From Corallium rubrum (taxonomy: Eukaryota > Cnidaria > Anthozoa > Scleralcyonacea > Coralliidae), in assembly GCA_964035015.1 (NCBI GenBank), contig OZ036005.1:10051012-10115011 (forward strand): a DNA stretch of 64,000 nt, in the 5' to 3' direction. The notes beneath the pieces are model-generated. The model saw only the letters and a program-made list of their open reading frames with translations, searched no databases and had not been told where the DNA came from. This document shows positions 47,401-60,500 of the stretch, in pieces. The translations under genes and the position numbers were made by a program. The stretch's first letter is position 1. Each line of letters starts with the position of its first letter.

Positions 47401-50400
47401 GTGGACCGAATTTGTGGACCAAATTATGAAGATAGTGCCAAAGGAATTTATAGGGTTCTTTTACAAACAGCGTGCAAACGCATTTGGCTTCTGTCCTGGG
47501 AAATTTGAACTAAAGTAGCCAAAGGAACATACTGTAATAAAACAGTGGATTAGATTCTAATCCAGGGTTAGTGCTATAATCGGCTTTTGAACAACCAGGC
47601 CCTGATGACGATTGCAGTTTTACTCATAGCCAATAAAAACGCGCAAAAATTTTAACCAATAGGAAAGCAGAAGTCTTTAGTGATTATCTGGCCCATATTC
47701 TTTGATTGGGCCAGGCTACCAGGCTAGTTGCCTCCCAGTGAGGAATTTGATTCCAACAATCTGTACTTACTCCCGCCAGTGAAATCCAACGATTCGCCAA
47801 CTGTGAGAATTCCGTCCATCGTTTTTGTTCTATTTCTACTTTAAAATGTGATTCAGGATAACAGGGTTTCTTCCTGTGATTGTCTGTTGTAAGAAAAACA
47901 TAAACATTCAGCAGTTAAAGAAAGCACTGTCAACAAGCGGGAGGATTGTCTTGGTTGGAGTGTTCAAAATATCAACTTTCTTAAAGTGGTTCTCTGATGA
48001 GAATTTTGTTGGTAATGTTCCTGCATAATCCTAAAGATATATATGTTATTTACCGGCTGGGAGGTCCGTATAGAGAAATATTTCCCGAGGTCTCAAAAAC
48101 TTTTTGAGACCGAGGGAAATATTTCTCTATACAAACCGACCAAAACGGTAAATAACACATTTATTTTTTTTATTAATCGTACGATTTATAATTTACATAA
48201 TTAAGTAAATTAACATAATTAAATTGCGTAATCGAGATGACATTCACGTGATATTCAAAAGTCCAAAGTTTATCGTTCGACAGTAAACAACTGCCGACAT
48301 GCAGTCTGACCGGGAAGCTTCATTTAGTGATTCAAAATACTGTGTTCACAAGTTTATGTATGTTTTGCCTATTGTTTTAAACTGTTTTTCATACGTTGTT
48401 GAGCAATAGTACTTTATAAATGTCGCTCGCTGAAATTTTGCTTTTTCACAGCATTCGCGCTTCTTTTAAAATTCGCTGTTTTCACACGAAGTTGTCAAAG
48501 CCATTTGGATAATAAAACTCATTTGCATCCCTCTCTGTTGAATATATTTTTTCTGTGGCAAGCGAAATAGTTATGAAAACCAATCAGAAAGCAGGACTTG
48601 GTAGGATACGGACCGAAAAAAAAAAATTATGTTACTTAATAATTGTACAAAGTTTCATTTTGAAATTCTCAAAAACAAAGTTGTATTTTACGTGCGAAAT
48701 TTGTATTTTGGAGCGCCGCCATTAAATTGGCCGTGTTTGAGGAGAATGAGTTGAGGAGAACTTATGACGTCATAGGCTCAACAAAAACAAAAGATCATTG
48801 TTGTTGCCAACAAAAGGGTCATTGTTGTTATTGAATCTATGACGTCATAAGCTTCCTCGACTCATTCTTTTCAAGTATGGCCACTTTAATAGCGCCGTTC
48901 CAAAATACAACTTCACACGTAAAATATCAGTTTTTCTTCAACGAATTTTGAAATGAAACTTTGCACGATTACTAACTAAAATAACAGGTTTAGGATTATG
49001 CAAAAACATTGCTAACAATATTTTCATCACAGAACCACTTTAAATTTACCCATAGTTAATAGAAAATTAACATGGTTTGGAAACCCGGCAAATTCCGAAG
49101 CGGTTAACAATCGAAGTACGATTCATGTTGAAAGGGTACATAAAGGTGCGCAAATCCTTTGTTTTAGCTTTATTTTGCTATTGGATGATTGCTTCACTAT
49201 ACAGAAAACACACTGTGTTCAGTAACCGTGAAAGTGCAAAAATTTCCATAAACCTGAACAAAAACATAAAACAATAACTTTTGTTGAGATTCCAAACCAT
49301 GTTTATTTTCTATGTTTATTTTCTATTTATTTTTCATTTACCCGAGCGTTAGAATATTTGCTTGGAAATCCTTCAGTATTCACGTAATGGTTTAACTGCA
49401 AGTTAAGGTGGCTTGCTACGGTTTCTACATAATGTCTAAAAGTATGCTGGACTATGCTGGACCTAAAAGTATTTGGTATAATGAAGCAGTCATATAATAG
49501 CAGCGTTTGATGTTACTCAACCATGTTATTTAAATATCATTTTTATATGCACAGGTTACTTCGGGTAAAATTACGTGGCCTGATTGGCTGATAAGTGTCA
49601 CGTGTCGGTAGATTATTTTCCGTAATGGACTGGTCCGGATTACGGATTCGTCAGCCATTTTGTTTACAAAAGAATAACGAAAAAAATTCCAAAGAAATCT
49701 TGAAAAATCCGAAAATCCCTACTGTAAGACCTCGGTCTGATATTTCCCCCTATTAAATGACCACACTCTCGGTTAAAGTGCCTATGAAGCGAAAATTAAG
49801 TTTGTCTTATTTGAAAGAACACTTAAAATGATAGAGTAACAGCTTTTGCAGTTGTTTGTTTCCTTGCTTCGTTCTTGAGATATTTCAGTTTGTTTGATAT
49901 GCAAATAGACGAGTTTCAGGGTGTTGCGCGCGCATCGTTTTGGAAAGGAATTGGCGGGCTCATGGCGGGCTCTCCACAAAGTAAGCAATGGCAAACAGAC
50001 CTAATAGCGAGCCAACAACAGCAGAATAACAGTGTTAAACATCCAGAAACTGAGTCTATACTTTGATGATTTTAAACAGTATGGTTACTTTGAGTGGAGC
50101 TTGCCAGGTTTTTTGAAAAATGATGCGCGCGCAACACCCTGAAACTCGCCTATTAAACATTTTGACGTCGCACGTTCATAATAAGTTATCAGTCAAAAAA
50201 AGTTATATATCTTTGCTATTATCAAATATAATAACCACATGAAGATCTACATGTTTAGTGTTCTGGGCGAAACACGCACATGCTTTCTTCGAATTATTTT
50301 GGTTTGATAATAGCAAAGATATATAACGTTTTTATGCGCATGTGACGTCAAAATATTTAATTTGTATATCAAACAAACTGAAATATCTCAAGAACGAAGC

Positions 50401-53226
50401 AAGGAAACGAAAAACTGCAAAATATGTTACTCTATCATTTTAAGTGTTCTTTCAAATAAGACAAACTTAATTTTCGTTTCCTACATATGCACGGGAATCT
50501 CACAGGCTACAAAACATCGAAAGATACAATAATCATACCTATTTTTTTCTCATTTAATTCTTCCTCGTTATTATTTTCGATATGATCGGATATTCCTTCG
50601 TCCACGCCAGACTCTAACACATCAACTACAGTGTTCCGGACATCGGTATTCCCATCACCATCCCTAACTACACTACCATTCCTCGTCGTTTCTTTTCCAT
50701 CCTCCAGAAGATCTTTCTCCGGATTTTCCTTTTCAGACCCATCCGACTTTTCATCTACAAACGTGACGCCATCAACAACTACATCGCTTTGCCCATTTGT
50801 CCCATAATCCTTTTCGACAAGATTGTTCATCATTTCCGCTTTTGAGACGAGCTTGGTATACTCGCTTCCAGGCTCCTTGGCCGCGGGGTCAACAAGCACT
50901 CCTTCTTCGATGAGTTTTCGTCGCTTTTGTAAGTCCATACACATGACTAGTTTAAAGTAAGCGTAATTGATGGCCGCGTAGGTCATTAGAAAGGGCATGG
51001 TGACGACTGGGGCTAGTGAGTTGACATTTCCAATCAGGATAAGCGTGACGGCGATTAATCCAACAAAAACTGATGATACATAAGGCTCCTGGTTTGGTCC
51101 GCGCTGTGAACGGAAGAAAAAACGCAAAAAAAGGAAAATGAGATGTTTGTAAGTAATATATATAATATAAGCGGTTGAGTTGTAACTATTTATTACCAAA
51201 ACCGATGATCCACGGCACGGCCCAAAATAAACATGTTGTGTTTTCCACCGCGAAACATTAACGAATCCGTCTGTATTCCTTTGCCCTTGAAATTGACACC
51301 GTGAGATCACTGCAATAGGATTGGTCCATTTGCCACTTTTGAATTCTCCAGCCAAAAAGGTTTAGGAATGCAGACGGATTCGTCAATGTTTTGGGCGGAA
51401 ATCATCTGACTCGTACCCAGTCGTCTTTGTATTGCCTGCCTAAATTAATAGGGGGGAAGTTGCAGGTGCAACGGGAAATATGAGGTTAGTAAATTTCGTC
51501 ACGGTGCATTATGATTCCGCAAACCCTCAAATCTCCAGAGACGACTGGGTACGAGTCAGGGAAATCATGACGTGTTTTTTGGAGGCCATCGCGCGCATCA
51601 TCGGTTTTGGTAATAGTTACTAAGCTAACGAGCTAGTAGTGTCCGCCACTGCTTAGAGCTACTTAGACGAACTTGAACCAACTTAGACTTACTTGGGCCT
51701 ATACTTAGACCAACATGGACCTACTTAGACCAACCTGGACCAATTTGACTAGCTTGAACCTACTTAGACCAACTCGAACCTACTTGGACCTATTTTGATC
51801 TAGTTAGACCTACTCAAACTTACTTAGGCCTACTTGGACCTGCTTAAGTCTACCCAGGTCTATTTAGATTAGAGCTGCGCCCGATTAATCGATTAATCGA
51901 TTATTTTCCCGGTTTTTTCGACAATCGATATTTTTAACAATAATCGGATCATCGAAAACAACAGCACACAGGATGAGACCGGAATGAGTTTCTTTCCGGA
52001 ATAAAAAAGTTGTGGAGCGATGACTTTGTCGTTGTGGCATTCGCGGCGTTAAAAGACATGTAAGAGACATGCCATCGACATCGTCACCTGCAAGCAGCGA
52101 CGCTGCTGTTACAACAGCACTGGAGATCGCCCCACCGCCGAAGAAAAAATCCAGGTCCGAATTAGCCATGGAAGAGTTGCTTGGTAAAGGAACCTCTCAG
52201 TCTCAGGAAGCCACCAGTGAAGAAGTGGAATCTCGCGAGGAAAAGATAGAGAAGGAGGTCAAGCAACTGCGCGATGAGGCACCGATACAATTGACGGAAG
52301 ATCCGTTAGAGTGGTGGATGGAAAACGAGAAACGTTACCCTCTGGTCCGCCGACGTCTGTGCCAAGCGAGCAGATTTTCAGTAAATCCAGTCCGGTCGTC
52401 TCCAAGAAGCGTGCAGCGCTTAAGCCAACCATTGTGGATGCACTTTTATTTTTAAAGAAAAATAAAATGTAGACGGGACGGTCATATCATATTTCACCGT
52501 ATTTATATATTATATGTCGCTTTCTTTGGACGTTTGGTTTCGCACTTTTTTATTGTGTAATTTTATTTCAAGGGGAAAATTTAATAATTTTTTTTTAAAA
52601 ACATCCCTTTCCTGCGAAGGGACAACCCACTGTATACGCGTCGTGATTTATTCAATACGATTAATCGATTATTAATCGATTGTTGGCAACGATTAATCGA
52701 TTACGCGTATTAACCGATGGGTGCAGCTCTAATTTAGATCTACTCATATCAACTTAGACCCACTTATAGATTCAGTTAAATCTACTCAGACCTACTCAAA
52801 CCTACTTCAACCTATTTATACTAGCTAAAGCCTACTCATAGCACCTACACCTATTTAGAGCAACATATACCTACTTAAACCTACGTAGGACTACTTAGAC
52901 CTACGGTTCTTATAGCCTACTGTTCTTCTTAATCTACTTTACCCTATACATAAAGCCTTAATTAAAGAGCTCTATTTAGTTTCAACATGATCTAATAACG
53001 GTCAACCGACTTACTCCTTTGCCAAGAGATTTAATAAGAGGTATGACATTATCTCGACTAATACATTGAATAATCCTGGGTGCTGCGTACTGCGCTCCAA
53101 GACACGACGACAGAGAAGAGATATAGAGACCAAATAAAAAGAGCACACCGACCAAGGCAACCTACAAAAACAATTCGGCAAGAATATATTTTAAACGAGA
53201 GTTCGCTTGTTGTATAGTGCTGTGTC

Positions 53227-53260
<34 letters not shown>

Positions 53261-56200
53261 GCTTTATTTCAACAGGGTAACACTATCAGTTAAAAACTGT
53301 TCTCCCTAGTGGCCCTGTCATGTTGTGTTAGTGTACTGCGCGGTTGTGTCTTGGTGCGGTTGCACCGTTCCGTTGTGTTGTCGTGTCGTGTCGTGTCCTG
53401 TCGTGTCCTGTCGTGTCGTGTCGTGTCGTGTCGTGTCGTGTCGTGTCGTGTTGTGTTGTGTTGTGTTGTGTTGTGTTGTGTTGTGTTGTGTTGTGTTGTG
53501 TTGTGTTGTTGTGTTGTTGTGTTGTTGTGTTGTTGTGTTGTTGTGTTGTTGCGTTGTTGCGTTGTTGTGTTGTTGTGTTGTTGTGTTGTTGTGTTGTTGT
53601 GTTGTTGTGTTGTTGTGTTGTTGTGTTGTTGTGTTGTTGTGTTGTCGTGTTGTTATGCTGTTGTGTTGTCGTGTTGTTGCATGTGCTGTTGTGTTACAGT
53701 GCTGTGCTGTTGTGTTGTGTTGTTGTGCTGTGTTGTTGTACTTCTGTGTTGCTGTGTTGTTGTACTGTATTGTGTTGTGTTGTGTTGCTGGGCTGTCGTG
53801 TTGCTGTGTTGCTGTGCTGTTGTGTTGTTGTGTTGTCGTGTTGTTGTGTTGTGTTGTTGTGTTGTTGTGTTGTTGTGTTGTTGTGTTGTTGTGTTGTTGT
53901 GTTGTTGTGTTGTTGTGTTGTTGTGTCGTTGTGTTGCTGTGCTGTTGTGTTGCTATGTTGTGTTATGCTGTTGTGTTGTGTTATGTTGTTGTGCTCTTGT
54001 GTTGTTGTGTTGTGTTGCGTTGCGTTGCGTTGCGTTGCGTTGTGTTGTGCTGTGCTGTGTTATGCTGTTGTGTTGCTGTGTTGCGTTGTTGACTGTTGTG
54101 TTGTTACGCTGTTGTGTTGTTACGCTGTTGTGTTGTGTTGTGTTGTGTTGTGTTGTGTTGTGTTGTGTTGTGTTGTGTTGTGTTGTGTTGTGTTGTGTTG
54201 TGTTGTGTTATGCTGTTGTGTTGCTGTGTTACGTTATGCTGTTGTGTTGTGTTGTGTTGTGTTGTGTTGTGTTGTGTTGTGTTGTGTTGTGTTGTGTTGT
54301 GTTGTGTTGTGTTGTGTTGTGTTGTTATGTTGTGCTGTTGACTTGGTGTTGAATGCCGTGTGCTCTGCATCAAGTTTTACTATATACTGTGATTTTTCAT
54401 GTGTTCGTTTTGTAATTGTTGCGCGTTTCGTGTTTTGTGAATTTAATGGGGGTATTGCATGTCTTGCGTTGTGTACTTGCTTGCTAATTTAAAGGTGATA
54501 GAACAGTATAATACATAGACCCAGAATAGTCATTTAAATATCTGCCAGGCAAGAAAAAACAAACAAAACAAGCTCTGTTCTTACCTTAGACGCCACCATG
54601 TAGTCAGAGAGCAGAGCTTCCCTTGTACAAACAGCACCAAGTAACAAAGCAAACAACATGTATAAAATACCACTAAACAAAAAAATGAACGTTAACAATT
54701 ATTTATAAGTAATACCATGATTGACTCGGTTTCTTTTGTTCTCATGCACCGGGTAATTTAAACTCTAATTTCCCCCAAACAGGGAAAATTTCTAATTTTC
54801 AGGGAAAATTGCTAATTTTCCCCTCTGGAATGCATTATTATAAGAATAATCATGGTATTACTAATACCATGACATGTCGGTAAATTAGTGATTAAGACCC
54901 CGTTCACACGAGTCCGGAGCGAGTTGAAAACGGCGCTAAAAAGTCACAAAATGCCGTTGCGTTCACACGGCACCGGATCGAAATTGTGTGAAAACGGCGC
55001 TCTAACCGGAGCGTTTTGAAAACGATTTCTAGACGGAGCGAAATCGGAAAACGGAACCCTTGGCGGTGTCGTCTGAACACAAGATCCGGCACTTTTTCGC
55101 TCCGCTTTAGTACCCAGTTCCTAAATTTTCGGCTCCTAACCAAACGGCTGGCATATTTTCCAGCGATGGAAAACTTTATTTGTCTTCTCGACTTCGGAAA
55201 GCTTCTGCTAAGAACTTGTGCTGTTGTTTGAACAATTATAACATTATTACAACAATGACTGGGCAGTGTAAATAGGATAAGATGAAGTCAATAAGGCAAA
55301 CGGAAAGACAAATTGTAAACCTAGAATGTACTATACACCTTTGGGGATAATATTATTTGAATTGCTCCTCGTTTCCATTTACTTTTGACGAAATATGGCT
55401 ATTTAAACAGTGCACAGCATTGAAATACTGGATGTACACCAGAATGTTCCGAAGTCGTGTGAACGCCTTCAAAGCGTCGTTAAATTATGACGGATTCGTG
55501 TGAACGTAACCACATTTTACCGTTTATCTTCTACACCGGACTCGTGTGAACGCTGTCTAAATGTCCCCTCAAGCCTCGGGAGAAGTAGCATCTAATAACA
55601 TCATTTGGGATTTGTTTTATAAAATAATGACGGGCATAAAAAAGTTATTCTATAACGTCCAATCACGACCCATATCTTAAGGCACGAAAAGTTCACGATG
55701 GGAAATGAATCAACAGCAATTCGCCATATCAAAAAAAGATGGCGGCACATACGTTTTACCATGATCCTTTGCGTCCAACAGAAACTATATCTCGCGAAAA
55801 AATTATAAGATAGAGCTACAAGAATACTAAAATTGGTCAGAAGAAAGCTGTTCTAAGTGTCCCTAACCTCGACAATTTTTATTATCTTATTTAGAAGAAC
55901 TTTTAAAATGATAATTAAATAAACTTCTTTGGAAGATTTTTGCTTTTTCGCTTTGTTTTTGAGATATTTCATTTTGTTTGATATCCAAATGTCCGGAATT
56001 TACGTCAGCCATCCATAATGACTTATCAGAGAATGCTATAGATCTTTGCGTTCATCAAATAAAAACACTAAAGTATGAATAACGTGTGTGCGTGTTTCTC
56101 CCACAACGCCAAACTTCTCGATTTCAAAGGATTTCGTTCGAGAATGAAAGAGATACACAAACTTCTCCAATAAGTCATTATGCCATGTGTGACGTAAATT

Positions 56201-57538
56201 CCGGACATATGCATATCAAACAAAATGAAATATCTCAAAAACAAAGCGAAAAGGCGAAAATCTTCCAAAGAAGTTAGTTTATCATTTTAAAAGTTCTTCC
56301 AAATCAGACAATAAAAATTGTCGAGGTTAGGGGCACTTTAAAGTCACGTCGACATGTCAAGCAATGTTTCACTCTTGTCAGACGGTACGTACCTTACTCC
56401 AAGGGCAGCCAACGTTCCAGCAGGAATATTTACGCCAGGGTTTCTCAAATCCCCGCTCATGTTGATTCCTGCCATAATGCCAGTTGCCGTTGAGAAAAAC
56501 ACCCCAAATACAGTAAAGAAAGATTCGCCATCTGAGAAATCTGGATTTATATTATTGACCATATTCTCTTCTTTATAACCATTAAATCCATTAGCTGTAA
56601 ACAATGCAATAGATATATTTATTTCGTAATTATATATTTCGTAAGTATATGTGTTTTCAACTTCAATAATATACATGAAAAAATTTCTCAATTCTGATTG
56701 GCCGAGAGGAGTGCAATTTCAGTGTAATTCTGTGCAGAAAAATGAAATAGTGCAAATTTTGTAATTTTTTAAATTTGCAGAAAAATCATTTTTTACTAGA
56801 AAAAAAGCTCTTCCTGTTTTTGTTTTTTTTCATGTATGTTATTTGAACAAAGCATTTTGGTGAGAAGATTCTCTTTATGATAAATTTTTTTATGTATATT
56901 ATTAATAAGTAATAGCATGATTTCTCATGCAATTTGAAAAAAACAAAACATACTCGTGAGTTTTTCAAAGACCTCAAATAGCACTCGTCCTTCGGACTCG
57001 CGCAATTTTAATAGTCTTTGAAAAACTCACTCGTGCATGTTTTTTCCAAATTGCACTCGAAACCATGCTATTACTTATACGAAGTTGTTAATTAGTTTCG
57101 TTTGTCGTTACAGCAAAAACAACTAATTAAAAGCTTTAATGTCATAAAGATTATTACAAAAGCTTGATGTTGCTTATTTTCTTTTTTGTAGTTTTTCGGT
57201 TCCAGCCTTCGTTTCCGAGATATTAAACAATTATTGAAAGAAGCTGAGCATGATATCAAAAATTATCCGGACGGAGCTCAATGTTATCGGCCGAGGAAGA
57301 GGTCTGGATAATTATTGATGATCATGCGTAAGTCGAAATCAATAATTGTTTTATTATACATTCAAAATAGTCATACTAAGATGCAAGAAAACCTGGCAGT
57401 AAAAAGACTCGTGCGATTAATCTTGCAAAATGGATTTTTTTGAAGAGCTTGGTATCTTGTAATTTTCGCGCGCTTTGTTGTAGTGACGTCACCTCTAAAA
57501 CACCTGATAAAGCCCTCCTGCGCGGTTTTTATTATTTT

Positions 57539-57573
<35 letters not shown>

Positions 57574-60500
57574 GTATATATCTGTACCTAAATCTGTATG
57601 AGCAAATGTTCCAATTACAAAATCCAAAACAGAAATAACGAGTACACCAAGAAGCAACAGTTGTAGTTTGATAACCCACTTTACACCAGCTAAAATTATT
57701 CCTAAAATTATCAATGCAGCAATGAGAGCTATTGTTCTAGCTGCCCAGTGATTATCCCAGCTAGTTGTTTCAGCCAAAGATTCACCAAAACCTGACGAAA
57801 ACAGCGAAATACTTGCTGCCTAGAATAGAGAGAAGAAAAATATATATTTATAAGTTGTAACATCAAGTGTTGATTGAGAATTCTGTATATGTTCAACAAA
57901 TAAATTCCCAACAAAGCCAGGTGAAGAATCAGACATAGTTTAACGCTCCTGGGGTGTTGCGTGCGCATCATTTTTCAAAAAATCTGGCAAGCTCCACTCA
58001 AAGTAAACATACTATTTGAAATAAAGAAAGTATAGATACAGTTTCTGGATATTTAACACTGTTATTCTGCTGTTGTTGGCTCACTAGCAAGTCTGTTTGC
58101 CATTGCTTACTTTGTGGAGAGCCCGCCAAGAGCCCGCCAATTTCTTTGCAAATCGATGCGCGCGCAACACCCTGAAACTCGCCTATAGCCTGCGTATAGG
58201 TGGCGGTTTGGGGACTTTAAAGCCCCGTTCACACTAGCGGCCTAGACCTGGCCTGGACCTGGCCTTGGCCCAGATTTTTGATGGCGTGAACGGGTTTTAC
58301 CTGGCCTGGACCTGGCCTCAGAAAACTAGGCCGACGAAAGTAGCTGGCCTGAGCCTGGCCTGGGCCTCGTTTATGCTGATGTGAACGGGTTTTACCTGGG
58401 TCCGGCCTAGGCCAGGCCATATTGCCATGGTAATAAGCGCCTACGATAAAAATTGGTCAGACGCATGATTCAAGAATTGGAGGAAAAACGACTATAGTAA
58501 GTTGCGGCTCGTGCGTTTCAAGACATTTTTATTCTAATCGTTTTCATTCGTATTCATGGCAAACACTAGGTCGGATTTCGAAACCAAGCTTCTTGTTACG
58601 CTTTAATTTGGAGTGATGCAAACGTGCAAGGACAACTAGAAAACCACAGCAAACGGAACAATGCGGTATTCGAGAAGCTTGCCGAAGACATGGCGGATAG
58701 TGGATTTAAGCGAAACGCTATAAACAATGCCAGTCAAAAATCAAACATCTCAGAGAAAAATATTGCAATTGTAAAGATAAGGATGCTAGATCTGGTGCTG
58801 GGAGTGCAAGGCCGCCAAAAATTGTATAGACATGCATACGAGCCTGTTTACTTTGGCCGCCAAACCTTGACCATGTAAGTGTGAACCGGTCACACTTGGC
58901 CCAGGCCAGGTCCAGGCCAGGCCTAGGCCGCTAGTGTAAACGCGGCTTAAGATCCACGACGGGGCAAGCTCGACGACGCGCCTTGAAAACAAAAGAATTC
59001 TTAATGAAAACAATGTGAATTGTAATCCCAAGAGTATAATATCAATACCGTCCTCGCTCTGTGAACAACGCCACTCCCAGCATTTTTACGTCTTCAGAAC
59101 AACGCGAACACGCTGAGAAGTAAGAGTTGTTCCTAACGTTGACCTCAGCTCACACACTGCAGCCGTTTTAGCAAGAAGTGGAGCGTCTTCAAAGTCATTA
59201 AACAATCTTAAACATGAAATACGGCAGTCAATTTACCGTGTCTTCTTTTAAAGTGTCTATGAAATGAAAAATTCGTTGGCATTTTGGTTGTTTTATTGTA
59301 CAGAGGAGCATGGCAGGAGCACTCACTGAAAATTTCAAGAGAATCTGATGCGTAGTTTTCGCGCTATTAACTCTCAAAGTTTGCCATGGCGAGTCGGAGA
59401 AGTTGGAGAAAAATTGGGTTTTCGGTAACAATGCTTATGACGTACGCAGATGGACAACTATGCATAAGAACAATAGATTTCACTATTAATGATCCATCTG
59501 CGTACGTCATAAGGCATTGTTACCAAGAAGCCCAAATTTCGCCAAAACAAACTATCCACGGCAAATTTTGAGAGTTGATAGCGCGAAAACTACGCATCAG
59601 ATTATCTTGAAATTTTCAGTGAGTGCTCCTGTCATGCTCCTCTGTACAATAAAACAACAAAAATGCCAACGAATTTTTCACTTCATATAGACACTTTAAA
59701 TGCATTGCTTTTTAACCTTTTTAAAGCCGCGTCGTCGAACATACCCGTGGTTGGCTGAAATTAAGATAGGATTCCCCCTCTAGTATCCCCCGCATAGTAT
59801 CCCCCCGCGTCGTAGATCTTAAATTACTATGTTTTAGAATTCCGCCCACCGAATATGTTTGTATAAGAGAACCAATCAGAACGTGAGACAATAATAGCGA
59901 TGTCAATGTTTTGACAACTTTCGGAATGTGATTTATGAAACCCGTGAAGCGTGGAAGAATAGACAAGGACGCGGAAGACCCAACACTAATTTGCCGTCAA
60001 TCAAAATCAATATTCTGACCAATCAGAATTCTCCGTCACCCAGCGGACGGACAATTCAAAAACACATGATTTTGGGGCCGGTGGTATTCACGATCGGAAA
60101 TTGTGGCTGTCGTGGTTCGCGAAATACGGGCTGACCTGTATTAGCTACGCATGCGCAGAACGAATACCTTGCGTGTAAACGTCATCAATACACGGCCGAC
60201 AACTCATTTGAGCCAGCACGCACGTGGCCTGCAAACTGCCCATGAGAGTGGCCGATTTCCTATGCGATTTCAGATCGTGTCCCGTTGCCCGCCTACAGCC
60301 CCGCGCCCGAACCCCCTAATACCGCCAGCTCCGCAGGCTAGTGGCAAATAACCCCTTGGCGCTCGAGAACTCTCCCTTGACGAGTAAAATCGTTTGGCGT
60401 TAGCCAGAGTAAAATACCAAAGGACGCATCGTACCAAAAGAAGCGATACAGTCGAGAAAGGATTAAACAAAATAATTAATATACCTGTATAAGATCTAGA

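Larger units (their letters stand above)
51650..52960. repeat. Minisatellite ACTTAGACCTACTTGGACC, split by a hAT remnant
   Basis: Imperfect units of about 18-20 bases at 51650-51861 and 52740-52960, separated by the hAT remnant at 51870-52731. In the intron between the exons at 53015 and 51103. Confidence 0.88.

Noticed and set aside
51885-52169. Minus-strand 94-codon frame in the hAT remnant
   Set aside because: Antisense of the transposase fragment; no independent support.
53309-54492. A Cys/Val-rich frame of nearly 400 codons
   Set aside because: Pure product of the TGTTG array in an intron of the SLC12A8-like gene.
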